Below the pieces are notes generated by a model that worked only from the letters and a program-made list of their open reading frames with translations, had not been told where the DNA came from and searched no databases. Both the position numbers and the translations under genes were made by a program. Positions 34,512 through 42,769 of a stretch of 64,000 nt of DNA are shown here, piece by piece; within the stretch, counting starts at the first letter, position 1; each line of letters opens with the position of its first letter. Source of the stretch: Streptomyces sp. 3214.6 (GTDB lineage Bacteria > Actinomycetota > Actinomycetes > Streptomycetales > Streptomycetaceae); the NCBI RefSeq assembly GCF_900129855.1, contig NZ_LT670819.1, positions 868,001 to 932,000 on the forward strand, in the 5' to 3' direction.

Positions 34512-35266
34512 CCGACCTGTCAGGATTGAGGGCCGTCGTCACCGGAGGCGCCTCCGGCATCGGGCTCGCCACGGCCCGCGCGCTGGCCGCACAGGGCGCG
34601 GCGGTCGCCGTGCTCGACCTCGAACCCACCGGTGTGCCACGGCCGTTGCTCGGTATCAGGGCCGATGTGAGCGACGACGCCTCGGTACGCGCCGCCGTGG
34701 AGGCCGCGGCCACAGGGCTGGGCGGCATCGACATCCTCGTCAACAACGCCGGCATCGGCGCCATCGGCACCGTCGAGGACAACCCCGACGAGCAGTGGCA
34801 CCGCGTCCTGGACGTCAACGTCGTCGGCATGGTCCGCACCACCCGCGCCGCCCTGCCTCATCTGCGGCGCTCGGCGCACGCGGCGGTCGTCAACACCTGC
34901 TCGATCGGCGCCACCGCGGGCCTCCCGCAGCGCGCCCTGTACTGCGCCAGCAAGGGCGCCGTCCTGTCGCTGACCCTCGCCATGGCCGCCGACCACGTCC
35001 GCGAGGGCATCCGCGTCAACTGCGTCAACCCCGGCACCGCCGACACCCCCTGGGTGACACGGCTGCTGGACGCCGCCGACGACCCGGCAGCGGAGCGAGC
35101 CGCGCTCAACGCCCGCCAGCCCATGGGCCGTCTCGTCACCGCCGACGAGGTCGCCGCCGCCATCATCTACCTCGCCAGTCCCGGCGCGGCGTCCGTCACC
35201 GGCACCGCGCTCGCGGTCGACGGCGGCATGCAGGGACTGCGGCTGCGCCCGGCGGCCCCGTCATGA
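34508..35266 (+). CDS. SDR, probable 2-keto-3-deoxy-L-fuconate dehydrogenase
   Basis: A 252-residue classical SDR. It has [12 protein letters not shown], an Asp-containing VLDLEPTG after the second strand (favouring NAD), NNAGIG, the active-site Ser in [10 protein letters not shown], Tyr and Lys in [10 protein letters not shown], and [10 protein letters not shown]. Coupled by ATGA overlaps to the fuconate dehydratase before it and the aldo-keto reductase after it, it is best read as the NAD-dependent enzyme oxidising 2-keto-3-deoxy-L-fuconate to the 2,4-diketo acid, the substrate of the FAH-family hydrolase. The substrate is inferred from operon order. Confidence 0.85.
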   Translation: MTDLSGLRAVVTGGASGIGLATARALAAQGAAVAVLDLEPTGVPRPLLGIRADVSDDASVRAAVEAAATGLGGIDILVNNAGIGAIGTVEDNPDEQWHRVLDVNVVGMVRTTRAALPHLRRSAHAAVVNTCSIGATAGLPQRALYCASKGAVLSLTLAMAADHVREGIRVNCVNPGTADTPWVTRLLDAADDPAAERAALNARQPMGRLVTADEVAAAIIYLASPGAASVTGTALAVDGGMQGLRLRPAAPS

Positions 35267-36273
35267 GAACCACCACGCTGGGCGGCAGCACGGTCGGGGT
35301 CACACAACTCGCGCTCGGCTGCGCGGGCCTGGGCAACCTCTACCAGCCCGTCACCGACGAGGCCGCCCTCGCCACCGTGGAGGCGGCCTGGGACGCCGGA
35401 ATCCGCACCTTCGACACCGCACCCCACTACGGGCTCGGCCTGTCCGAGCGACGGCTCGGCGCCGCGCTGCGCGGCCGCCCACGGGACACATACACCGTCT
35501 CCACCAAGGTCGGCCGGCTCCTCGTACCGAACCATGACGACGGCCATGGCGACGACCTCGCGAACGGCTTCGCCGTCTGCGCAACGCACCGCCGCGTCTG
35601 GGACTTCAGCGCCGACGGAGTGCTGCGCTCGCTGGAGGCGAGCCTGGACCGCCTCGGCCTCGACCGGATCGACATGGCCCTGCTGCACGACCCGGACGAC
35701 CACGCCGAACAGGCCCTCACCGAGGCCTACCCGGCGTTGGAGCGGCTGCGCGCGGAGGGCGTGGTCGGGGCGATCGGCATCGGCATGAACCAGTCGGCGC
35801 TGCCCGCCCGCTTCCTGCGCGAGACCGACATCGACGTGGTGCTGCTGGCCGGCCGCTACACCCTCCTGGACCAGGACGGCCTCGGCGAAGTGCTGCCCGA
35901 GGCCACCGCCCGCGGCCGGAGCGTCGTCCTCGGCGGCGTCTTCAACTCCGGGCTGCTCACCGCCCCGCGCCCCGGCGCCACATACGACTACGCCCCGGCG
36001 CCCCGGCCGGTGCTCGACCGCGCGCTGCGGCTGCTGGAGGTGACCGAACGCCACGGAGTGCCGCTGCGCGCCGCCGCCCTGCGCTTCCCCTTCGGGCATC
36101 CCGCGGTCGCGAGCGTCCTGACCGGGGCGCGTACCCCCGAAGAGGTACGCGACACCGTGGAGCAACTCCACCGCCCGATGCCGGATGCGCTGTGGGACGA
36201 GCTGCGCGCCGAAGGGCTGCTGGCCCACGGCACCCCCGTACCCGTAGCCACGCTGTCGAAGGAGCCGTCATGA
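35263..36273 (+). CDS. aldo/keto reductase, probable L-fucose (D-threo-aldose) 1-dehydrogenase
   Basis: A 336-residue AKR-fold protein. LGCAGLGNLYQPVTDEAALA and FDTAPHYGLGLSERRLGAAL are the pattern of D-threo-aldose 1-dehydrogenases. Catalytic Asp and Tyr lie in the second segment, Lys in STKVGRLLV and His in LLHDPDDH. It would oxidise L-fucose to L-fuconolactone with NAD(P)+. The start ATG overlaps the SDR stop. A lactonase gene, the remaining step, is not seen in the window; spontaneous hydrolysis or an unlinked enzyme must serve. It is the last gene of the operon, before a hairpin. Confidence 0.85.
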   Translation: MRTTTLGGSTVGVTQLALGCAGLGNLYQPVTDEAALATVEAAWDAGIRTFDTAPHYGLGLSERRLGAALRGRPRDTYTVSTKVGRLLVPNHDDGHGDDLANGFAVCATHRRVWDFSADGVLRSLEASLDRLGLDRIDMALLHDPDDHAEQALTEAYPALERLRAEGVVGAIGIGMNQSALPARFLRETDIDVVLLAGRYTLLDQDGLGEVLPEATARGRSVVLGGVFNSGLLTAPRPGATYDYAPAPRPVLDRALRLLEVTERHGVPLRAAALRFPFGHPAVASVLTGARTPEEVRDTVEQLHRPMPDALWDELRAEGLLAHGTPVPVATLSKEPS

Positions 36274-36280
36274 GGATCGC

Positions 36281-36319
36281 GGGTGGCCGGGGCACGGCTG
36301 CCGGCCTGGTCGGCCACCC
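36281..36319. terminator. hairpin between convergent fucose operon and fucosidase gene
   Basis: GGGTGGCCG (36281-36289) and CGGCCACCC (36311-36319) form a perfect 9-bp stem with a 21-base loop that itself contains GC pairs. It lies in the 80-base gap between two convergent genes, the expected place for a bidirectional terminator. Confidence 0.55.
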
Positions 36320-36353
36320 TCGAATCCTGGCGCGCCACCGGGGTGGGCGTCAG

Positions 36354-38408
36354 TCAGCCGACCGGGCTGAACGTCCACAGCAGGTTGGTGCTCTGCACCC
36401 ACGTCCACTGCTTGGTCACGGCCCCTTCGGCGACCATTCCGCCGCCGTCGAGGACCAGTCCCGTGCTGCGATTGGCGACCGAGTACTGGCCCTGTCCCCG
36501 GTGGGTGATCTGCCACTGCTGGGTGTTACTGCCGTCCCAGGCCTTCTGCCGGGCCGGGTCGCCGTTACTGGTGGAGCCCCAGCCGTCGACGACCATGCCG
36601 TTGGTGCGGTTGACGAGTCTGTAGTACCCGTTGCCGAGTTCGATCGCCTGCCACTGGAGATTGGCGTGGACTATCGCCTCCCACTGCTTCAGATTCGAGC
36701 CGCCGGCGACATTGCCTCCGCTGTCCAGCACCAAGTGGTTCGTGACGTTGGCCAGGCGGAAGTACTTGTCGGGCCTGAACGTCACCTTCAGTGAGGCGAT
36801 GACGTCGTTGTTGCCGGTCACCCGAAGGTCGGCGGTGTTCGAGGTGAACGTCCAGGCGGTACCGGTGAAGTTGTCGCCGGAGTAGCCCGTCACCTGGTAG
36901 CCGTCGGGCACCAGGATGGAGGAGGCCATGGCGGGACCCAGGCCGGCGGCGGTCAGCTGGGAGGACGTGTAGCTGCCCAAGGGCAGAACGGCGCGGGCGC
37001 CTTCATGGTTGACGTTCGCGCTCACCGTCGCGGAAACGCTTACGGGCATGCCCTGGACCTCGACGCACACCACGGAGTCGTTGGCGTTGGGCGCGGTGGC
37101 CGGCACGGTGACGTTGATCTGGTCGGTGACGGTGTACGGGAGCGAGACCGAGGGGTTGTTCAGCAGATAGACGCGGCTGATCGTGTTGTCGATCGCCGGG
37201 ATGCGCAGCTGGCCGTTCGTGGGCCAGGTGAAGACGTGGGCGAAGAGCTTGCCGTTCTTCTTGGTGAGCTTCCCCCAGGAGGGTTCGGTGGCGAACGGGC
37301 TGCCGCTGGTCCCGTGGATGCTGTCGCTGTGCGTGGACATCCACGAGGCCAGGCCGTTGAGGACGGTCTGGGAACCGGAGGTGACCGAGCCATCGCCCTT
37401 GGGGCCGATGTTCAACAGGAGGTTGCCGTCCCGGGAGACCACCGTGACGAGTTCTTGGACGATGTCCTTCACGGATCGGTAGGAGTTCTCACTCCCCGCG
37501 TTGTAACCCCAGGCGCCGTTCATGGTCGCGCACCGCTCCCACGGCCGGCTCATCGGCGCGGACGGTATCCCGAACTCCGCGACCGCGTAGTCGCCGAGGC
37601 CGTGGTCCCGCTTGACCCGTTCGTTGACGATGAGGCCGGGCTTGCGGGCGATCAGCCAGTTGTAGAGGTCGACGCCGTCCGATTCCAGCCACCAGTCTTC
37701 CAGGGTGGGGCTGGAAGGCTCGCCGAACCAGTCGCCGTCGAACCACAGCAGCGCCGGGTCGTAGCGGTCCAGCAGTTCCTGGAGCTGCGCCTTCAGGTCG
37801 GCTATGTAGGCGGTGCGGGCGGCCTGCGAGGACATCGTGGTGAGACCGCTTTGGTGACGGTCGGTCTGGGACGGGTGGTTCCAGTCGAGTATCGAGTAGT
37901 ACAGGCAGAACTTGATCCCGCGGCTCTCGCACTCCCTCTTGAGGTCCATGAGCGGGTCGGTCTGGACGCCGCCGAAGTCGTGCAGGTTGTACTGCCTCGT
38001 GCCGGTGGTGTCGGTGAAGCCCGCGACGTTGGAGTCCCACATCGCGAAGCCCTCGTGATGCTTGGAGGTGATCACGAGGTACTTCATGCCGGCGTTCTTG
38101 GCCAGTTCGGCGATGGTGGCGGCGTTGAACTGGGTCGGGTTGAAGTTCTTGGTGACCTGGCTCTGGTAGTTCGCCTTGCTCCACTGCTGGCTGTCGAACG
38201 CCCACTCACCCTGGCCGAGCTGCGAATAGGACCCGAAGTGGATGAACATCCCGAACCTGGCCTGGTACCACCAGTCCATCTTCGAGGGGACGGTGTACGC
38301 CTCGGCGGTGGAGGGCCACAGGACCTGCGGCAGCCCGAAGGCCGCCACTGAGCCGGCAAGGGCGGCGGCCTTCATCAGAGAGCGCCTGCTGAGGGAGGCA
38401 GAGGACAT
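36354..38408 (-). CDS. secreted alpha-L-fucosidase (GH29) with lectin-like C-terminal modules
   Basis: A 684-residue enzyme. The N terminus SLSRRSLMKAAALAGS is a twin-arginine signal. The GH29 barrel (about 40-400) has WYQARFGMFIHFGSYS, KYLVITSKHHEGFAMWDS and the nucleophile Asp224 in LLWFDGDWFG. Residues about 400-500 look like a beta-sandwich. About 505-560 resembles a beta/gamma-crystallin-type fold (GYSGDNFTGTAWTFTS). The C-terminal 130 residues form a ricin-type trefoil with QWQAIELGNGYYRLVN and QQWQITHRGQGQYSVANRS. It would release L-fucose from glycans outside the cell, feeding the adjacent transporter. ATG 38408 follows TGGAGCCGCACC. Confidence 0.92.
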   Translation of the reverse strand: MSSASLSRRSLMKAAALAGSVAAFGLPQVLWPSTAEAYTVPSKMDWWYQARFGMFIHFGSYSQLGQGEWAFDSQQWSKANYQSQVTKNFNPTQFNAATIAELAKNAGMKYLVITSKHHEGFAMWDSNVAGFTDTTGTRQYNLHDFGGVQTDPLMDLKRECESRGIKFCLYYSILDWNHPSQTDRHQSGLTTMSSQAARTAYIADLKAQLQELLDRYDPALLWFDGDWFGEPSSPTLEDWWLESDGVDLYNWLIARKPGLIVNERVKRDHGLGDYAVAEFGIPSAPMSRPWERCATMNGAWGYNAGSENSYRSVKDIVQELVTVVSRDGNLLLNIGPKGDGSVTSGSQTVLNGLASWMSTHSDSIHGTSGSPFATEPSWGKLTKKNGKLFAHVFTWPTNGQLRIPAIDNTISRVYLLNNPSVSLPYTVTDQINVTVPATAPNANDSVVCVEVQGMPVSVSATVSANVNHEGARAVLPLGSYTSSQLTAAGLGPAMASSILVPDGYQVTGYSGDNFTGTAWTFTSNTADLRVTGNNDVIASLKVTFRPDKYFRLANVTNHLVLDSGGNVAGGSNLKQWEAIVHANLQWQAIELGNGYYRLVNRTNGMVVDGWGSTSNGDPARQKAWDGSNTQQWQITHRGQGQYSVANRSTGLVLDGGGMVAEGAVTKQWTWVQSTNLLWTFSPVG

Positions 38409-38503
38409 GGTGCGGCTCCATGTGTCGGGGGTGGAGGCATGACAGGGCGCCAGGAAGGGAACGCAGGCATGGCAGCCGGCGCTCCGCGTCGCCCCACAGA
38501 AGA

Positions 38504-38513
38504 CATCGGATGG
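38504..38513 (+). promoter_or_regulatory. fucose-regulator site candidate upstream of fucosidase
   Basis: CATCGGATGG, within AGACATCGGATGGATTTATA, lies about 100 bases upstream of the fucosidase start. It resembles the CATCGGAGG sites in the divergent transporter/catabolic control region. CATCGGATC occurs again at 38645-38653. If real, the site would place the exported enzyme in the same regulon as uptake and catabolism. Confidence 0.4.
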
Positions 38514-38657
38514 ATTTATAGGAGAACACCGATGCCGACGTCTATAGCTGGGACGAGATTGCCTCAAACTCAGCAATCAAGCAGGGAGTTCCTGGGGGAT
38601 GCACCAAGCCTGAAAGATCACCCACTCATCGACTGAGCGCCACACATCGGATCTATA

Positions 38658-38975
38658 CGTGGTGTACTGGCCCCAGAACCACTGCATGCCGTCGCGGCGC
38701 AGGAAGTAGCCCTCGGCGAACTGGCGGTACGAGGGAGTGTCGAAGGCCGCGTCGGTGACCGGGTAGCGGGCCTCGGGCGACAGGCCGCACTCGGGGAAGA
38801 CGACGGCGGCTCGGGCGCCGACGGCCGGTTCGCTCACCAGCCGGTCGTGGGTGGGCGCGTTGCCGAAGACCCAGCGGGCGCCATGGATGTGGATGATCAC
38901 CGGCAGCGGCCCCTCGGCGTCGGCCGGCCGGACGACGCGGGCCCGGACCGATCCGGTGGGGCCGCCCTCGGACAT
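38658..38975 (-). pseudogene. alpha/beta hydrolase (HSL-type esterase) with internal deletion
   Basis: The frame begins like a hormone-sensitive-lipase-type esterase: VRARVVRPADAEGPLPVI, IHIHGARWVFGNAPTHDRL and VVFPECGLSPEARYPV. It then continues with TDAAFDTPSYRQFAEGYF and LRRDGMQWFWGQYTT, which in relatives lies some 70 residues later. The two parts join at YPV, a triplet present at both places in homologues (ARYPVA and FYPVTD), so recombination between short repeats probably deleted the block containing the GDSxGG nucleophile. After QYTT the sequence is unrelated. It is non-functional. Confidence 0.7.
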
Positions 38976-38989
38976 GGGTTCGTTGGGCG

Positions 38990-39189
38990 ATGACCGGACG
39001 GATCCCGCGCTGCAGGTTGTCCCACTGGATGCCGGTGTGCAGCACGAGCAGAATCCCGCGCACGGCCTGCCGGTCAGGTATCCGCGGCCTGCCCTCGACC
39101 AGCTTCGGACCTGGCTTGGACAGCAACGGCTCGATCAGCGACCGCAGTTCGTCCGAGACGACCCACGGAAGCGACTGCCTCTTTCCCAC
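38990..39189 (-). pseudogene. IS5-family transposase, N-terminal fragment
   Basis: From GTG 39189 the minus strand reads VGKRQSLPWVVSDELRSLIE, PLLSKPGPKLVEGRPRIPD and RQAVRGILLVLHTGIQWDNL. This is the helix-rich N-terminal domain of IS5-group transposases (DUF4096-like). It stops at about 39000, where sequence passes into the esterase relic, so the catalytic DDE domain is absent. The insertion and later deletion probably explain the damaged esterase next to it. No terminal inverted repeats were identified. Confidence 0.7.
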
Positions 39190-39249
39190 GACAAGGCCAA
39201 CGAGCAACCAGACCGACAGCCATATGGTCAACAGCTTCTGTCAGGACCG

Positions 39250-39897
39250 CTAGGACAGCGCGATGCCGAGTCGCTCCCCGAGGTCATGGGCGCTGACGCC
39301 GTACGTCTCGCGGATCCGAATGCCCTCGGGGCCGACGTCGAAGACGCCGTGGTCCGTGTAGACGCGGCTGACGCAGCCGACGCCGGTGAGCGGGTAGGTG
39401 CACCGCGGTACGAGCTTGGGCTCGCCGGAGCGGGTGAAGAGGGTCATCATCACGTAGACGTCCTTGGCACCGATGGCGAGGTCCATGGCGCCGCCGACGG
39501 CGGGGATGTCGTCGGGCTTGCCGGTGTGCCAGTTGGCGAGGTCACCGTCGAAGGCGACCTGGTAGGCGCCGAGGACGCAGACGTCGAGGTGCCCGCCGCG
39601 CATCATGGCGAAGGAGTCGGCGTGGTGGAAGTACGCCGCCCCGGGCAGCTCGGTCACCGGGACCTTGCCGGCGTTGGTCAGGTCGGGGTCGATCGCGTCG
39701 CCCTCGGCCTTCGGGCCCATGTTGAGCATGCCGTTCTCGGTGTGCAGCACCACCCCGGAGTCGGCCGGCAGATGGTCGGCGATCTTGGTGGGCTGCCCGA
39801 TGCCGAGGTTGACGAAGGAGCCGGCCGGGATGTCGCGTGCGATCACGGCGGCCAGTTCGTCCATCGAGAGACGATGGTCGGTAGGCGTGGTGGTCAT
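39250..39897 (-). CDS. pcaJ: 3-oxoadipate CoA-transferase, beta subunit
   Basis: A 215-residue class I CoA-transferase B subunit. It has the SFVNLGIGQPTKIADHL start motif, the catalytic Glu in LHTENGMLNMG, GGHLDVCVLGAYQV and GGAMDLAIGAKDV. With the A subunit (ATGA overlap at 39894-39897) it transfers CoA from succinyl-CoA to 3-oxoadipate. Alone the sequence could also be an acetoacetate CoA-transferase, but the thiolase and hydroxyquinol genes alongside make 3-oxoadipate the likely substrate. It is the last gene of the minus-strand operon. Confidence 0.88.
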   Translation of the reverse strand: MTTTPTDHRLSMDELAAVIARDIPAGSFVNLGIGQPTKIADHLPADSGVVLHTENGMLNMGPKAEGDAIDPDLTNAGKVPVTELPGAAYFHHADSFAMMRGGHLDVCVLGAYQVAFDGDLANWHTGKPDDIPAVGGAMDLAIGAKDVYVMMTLFTRSGEPKLVPRCTYPLTGVGCVSRVYTDHGVFDVGPEGIRIRETYGVSAHDLGERLGIALS

Positions 39898-40589
39898 CGT
39901 GCCCCCTGCACGGTGTAGTGACGGGCCGTCACCTGGACGACCCGGTCGACGTAGATGGACGGGGTGACGACGGCCTCGGGGTCGAGCTTCCCGGGCTCGA
40001 CCACCCGGTCGACCTGGACGACGGTCGTCGTCGCGGCCGTGGCCATGACCGGTCCGAAGTTGCGCGCCGTCTTGCGGTAGACGAGGTTGCCCAGCGTGTC
40101 CGCGGTATGCGCGGCGATCAGCGCGTAGTCGCCCTTGATGGGGTACTCCAGCAGGTACCTACGGCCGTCGATCACCCGCTCCTCCTTGCCCTCGGCCAGC
40201 GGTGTGCCGACCGCTGTCGGGCAGTAGAACGCGCCGATGCCGGCACCGGCCGCACGCATCCGCTCGGCGAGGTTGCCCTGCGGCACCACCTCCAGGTCGA
40301 TCTTCCCCGCGCGGTAGAGGTCGTCGAAGACCCAGGAGTCGGCCTGGCGCGGGAAGGAGCACAGCACCTTGCGCACCCGGCCGGCGGCCAGCAGCGCGGC
40401 CAGTCCGACATCGCCGTTGCCGGCGTTGTTGGACACGATCGTGAGATCCTTGGCCCCCTGCCGGATGAGCGCGTCGATCAGGTCGAACGGCATCCCGGCC
40501 AGGCCGAAGCCGCCGACGAGGACGGTGGACCCGTCCTCGATCCCGGCGACCGCCGCGTCGGCGTTCTCGAGTATCTCCGCCCGGCTCAT
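39894..40589 (-). CDS. pcaI: 3-oxoadipate CoA-transferase, alpha subunit
   Basis: A 231-residue class I CoA-transferase A subunit. It has STVLVGGFGLAGMPFDLIDA with the glycine-rich CoA-binding turn, DLTIVSNNAGNGDVGLAALL, KVLCSFPRQADSWVFDD and FYCPTAVGTPLAEGKEER. It pairs with the beta subunit gene with which it overlaps by four bases, and is itself overlapped by the thiolase gene upstream. ATG 40589 was chosen because it starts the family domain and overlaps the thiolase stop. Length and motif order match PcaI-type proteins. Confidence 0.88.
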   Translation of the reverse strand: MSRAEILENADAAVAGIEDGSTVLVGGFGLAGMPFDLIDALIRQGAKDLTIVSNNAGNGDVGLAALLAAGRVRKVLCSFPRQADSWVFDDLYRAGKIDLEVVPQGNLAERMRAAGAGIGAFYCPTAVGTPLAEGKEERVIDGRRYLLEYPIKGDYALIAAHTADTLGNLVYRKTARNFGPVMATAATTTVVQVDRVVEPGKLDPEAVVTPSIYVDRVVQVTARHYTVQGAR

Positions 40590-41791
40590 CGGGCCGCCTC
40601 CGTGCTGTCGCAGTTCTCCAGTACGACGGCCAGGCCCTGGCCGACCCCGATGCAGATCGCGGCGACACCGTAACGCTGTCTCGTCTCGCGCAGCACCTTG
40701 GCCAGCGTGGCGAGGACACGTCCGCCCGAGGCGCCCAGCGGGTGCCCGATCGCGATGGCGCCGCCCTTCCGGTTGACGATGGCGGGGTCGACCTTCCACG
40801 CGTCGAGGCAGACCAGCGACTGCACGGCGAAGGCCTCGTTGAGTTCGACCGCGCCCACCTGGTCCCAGCCGATCCCGGCCCGGGCCAGCGCACGGTTCGC
40901 GGCCTCGACCGGGGCATAGCCGAAGGCCTGCGGCTCGAGCGCCATCACGCCGCGGCCGGCGATCCGGGCGATCGGGTCGGCCCCGATCGTGGCCGCGGCC
41001 TTCTCACTGCCCAACAGCACCGCGGAGGCGCCGTCGTTGAGCGGACTGGCGTTGCCCGCGGTGATGGTGCCGCCCTGCTCCGGTGTGCGGAAGACCGGCT
41101 TGAGGCCGGCCAGCACCTCCGGTGTGGATCCGGCCCGGATGCCCTCGTCGCGAGTCAGGTCGACGCCGTCCACCGGCGCCACCAGGTCGTCGTAGAAGCC
41201 CGACTCCCAGGCGGCGTGGGCGAGTTGGTGGGAGCGGGCGGCGAACTCGTCCTGCCGCTCGCGGGAGATCCCGAAGCGCTCCCGGAGCTGCTCGTTGGCC
41301 TCGCCGAGGCTGACCGTCCACTCCTTGGGCATCCGCGGGTTGACCAGCCGCCAGCCGAGCGTGGTGGAGACCGCGGTGACATCGCCGACCGGGAACGGCT
41401 TCGCCGACTTCGGCAGCACCCACGGCGCGCGCGTCATCGACTCCACGCCACCGGTCAGCACCACCTCGGCATCACCGGACTCGATGGTCCGGCTGGCCGT
41501 CATCGCCGCGTCGAGGCTCGATCCGCACAGCCGGTTGACCGTGGTGCCGGGCACGCTCACCGGGAGGCCGGCGAGCAGCGCCGCCATACGGCCGACGTTG
41601 CGGTTCTCCTCGCCTGCGCCGTTGGCGTTACCCCACACCACGTCGCCGATCGCGGCGGGGTCCAGGCCAGACGCTTTCGCGAGCGTCGAGGTGATCGCGG
41701 CGGCGGCGAGGTCGTCCGGGCGGACGCCGGCCAGCGCACCGTTGAAGCGGCCGAACGGCGTCCGGGTCGCGGCGTAGATGAAAGCACTCAT
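40586..41791 (-). CDS. pcaF: beta-ketoadipyl-CoA thiolase
   Basis: A 401-residue thiolase of the usual length. The acyl-accepting Cys is in NRLCGSSLDAAMTA, the base His in IGHPLGASGGRVLATL and the second Cys in ICIGVGQGLAVV. NEAFAVQSL completes the family set. It cleaves 3-oxoadipyl-CoA to acetyl-CoA and succinyl-CoA, the last step of the pathway encoded here. It is the first gene of the minus operon thiolase, CoA-transferase A, B, divergent from the LysR gene 71 bases away. ATG 41791 was chosen at MSAFIYAATRTPFG, the typical thiolase start. Confidence 0.93.
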   Translation of the reverse strand: MSAFIYAATRTPFGRFNGALAGVRPDDLAAAAITSTLAKASGLDPAAIGDVVWGNANGAGEENRNVGRMAALLAGLPVSVPGTTVNRLCGSSLDAAMTASRTIESGDAEVVLTGGVESMTRAPWVLPKSAKPFPVGDVTAVSTTLGWRLVNPRMPKEWTVSLGEANEQLRERFGISRERQDEFAARSHQLAHAAWESGFYDDLVAPVDGVDLTRDEGIRAGSTPEVLAGLKPVFRTPEQGGTITAGNASPLNDGASAVLLGSEKAAATIGADPIARIAGRGVMALEPQAFGYAPVEAANRALARAGIGWDQVGAVELNEAFAVQSLVCLDAWKVDPAIVNRKGGAIAIGHPLGASGGRVLATLAKVLRETRQRYGVAAICIGVGQGLAVVLENCDSTEAAR

Positions 41792-41833
41792 GGCACAGAC
41801 GCTAATACCGGGCCGCGATATCCTGAAGTACGC

Positions 41834-41853
41834 ATATCCGAGCTGATTGATAT
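41834..41853. promoter_or_regulatory. LysR-type operator candidate
   Basis: ATATC-N10-GATAT (41834-41853) fits the inverted T-N11-A pattern of LysR-type regulators and ends 9 bases before the lysR start. A second ATATCC occurs 16 bases upstream within GATATCC (41817-41823). Both lie in the 71-base divergent interval with the thiolase operon. Confidence 0.55.
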
Positions 41854-41862
41854 GGACGACGT

Positions 41863-42744
41863 ATGGATCTGCGCCACCTGCGGTACTTCGTGGCGGTGGC
41901 CGAGGAACGCCACTTCGGCCGGGCCGCCGAGCGGCTCCACATGGCCCAGCCCCCGCTCTCCCAGCAGATCCGCCAGCTCGAGGCCGAGCTCGGCGTCGAG
42001 CTGCTCCACCGCACCACGCGCCGGGTCGACCTGACCGAGGCCGGCCGGGCCTACCTGGAGCGGGCGCGAGCGATCCTCTCCGACGTCGACGAGGCCGCCC
42101 AGCACGCACGCCTCGTCGCCGGCGGCTCGGTGGGCCACCTCGCGATCGGGTGTGTGGGCTCGGCGACGTACAGCCTCCTGCCCGCACTCTCGCGCCGGCT
42201 CACGGAGGAGCTTCCCGGCGTCGACTTCTCCTTCCGCGGCGAGATGCTCGCACCCGACCAGGTCGAGGCGCTGCGCGCCGGCGCGATCGACGTCGCGCTG
42301 CTGCGCCCGCCGGCGGCCGATCTCTCCCTGACCGTGCACACCCTGCGCCGGGACCGGCTCGTCGTCGCCGTCCCGGCCGACCACCCTCTGGCCCGCCGCA
42401 GACGGTTGCGGGTCACCGACCTCGCCGGCGCCGACCTGATCGTGCACTCCGCCGACCGCCGGTCGGTGATGTACGACGTCGTCCTGGGGCTCCTGCGCGA
42501 CGCGGGCGTCGAGCCGCACATCCGCCACGAGGTCGGCGAGACCTCGACGCTGGTCACGCTCGTGGCCGGCGGCCTCGGCGTCGCGGTCGTGCCCGAACCC
42601 GTGACCGCGTTGACGCTCGACGGCGTCGCCTACCTACCGCTGATCGGCGCCCAGGCACGCGTGGAACTGGCCGTCGCCCATCGCGCCGACCGCTCCGAGC
42701 CTCACCTGGCACGCACCGTAGCGATCATCCGGGCAGCGTTCTGA
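41863..42744 (+). CDS. LysR-family transcriptional regulator
   Basis: A 293-residue LysR protein. The N-terminal helix-turn-helix has LRHLRYFVAVAEERHFGRAA and LHMAQPPLSQQIRQLEAELG. The effector domain starts near residue 90 with GHLAIGCVGSATYSLLPAL and has the DVALLRPPA and VAGGLGVAVVPEP segments of the BenM/CatM-like group. It is divergent from the thiolase operon and upstream of the maleylacetate reductase and dioxygenase genes, so it probably activates both in response to a hydroxyquinol-pathway intermediate such as 3-oxoadipate or maleylacetate. Confidence 0.92.
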   Translation: MDLRHLRYFVAVAEERHFGRAAERLHMAQPPLSQQIRQLEAELGVELLHRTTRRVDLTEAGRAYLERARAILSDVDEAAQHARLVAGGSVGHLAIGCVGSATYSLLPALSRRLTEELPGVDFSFRGEMLAPDQVEALRAGAIDVALLRPPAADLSLTVHTLRRDRLVVAVPADHPLARRRRLRVTDLAGADLIVHSADRRSVMYDVVLGLLRDAGVEPHIRHEVGETSTLVTLVAGGLGVAVVPEPVTALTLDGVAYLPLIGAQARVELAVAHRADRSEPHLARTVAIIRAAF

Positions 42745-42769
42745 GTCATCCACCGGCAGAGGGCCGACA

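Noticed and set aside
36270..36794. ATG 36270 starting MRIAGGRGTAAGLVG as a further gene of the fucose operon (possible lactonase)
   Set aside because: It has no amidohydrolase motifs and the frame runs antisense through the fucosidase; it appears to be a shadow frame over the terminator region.
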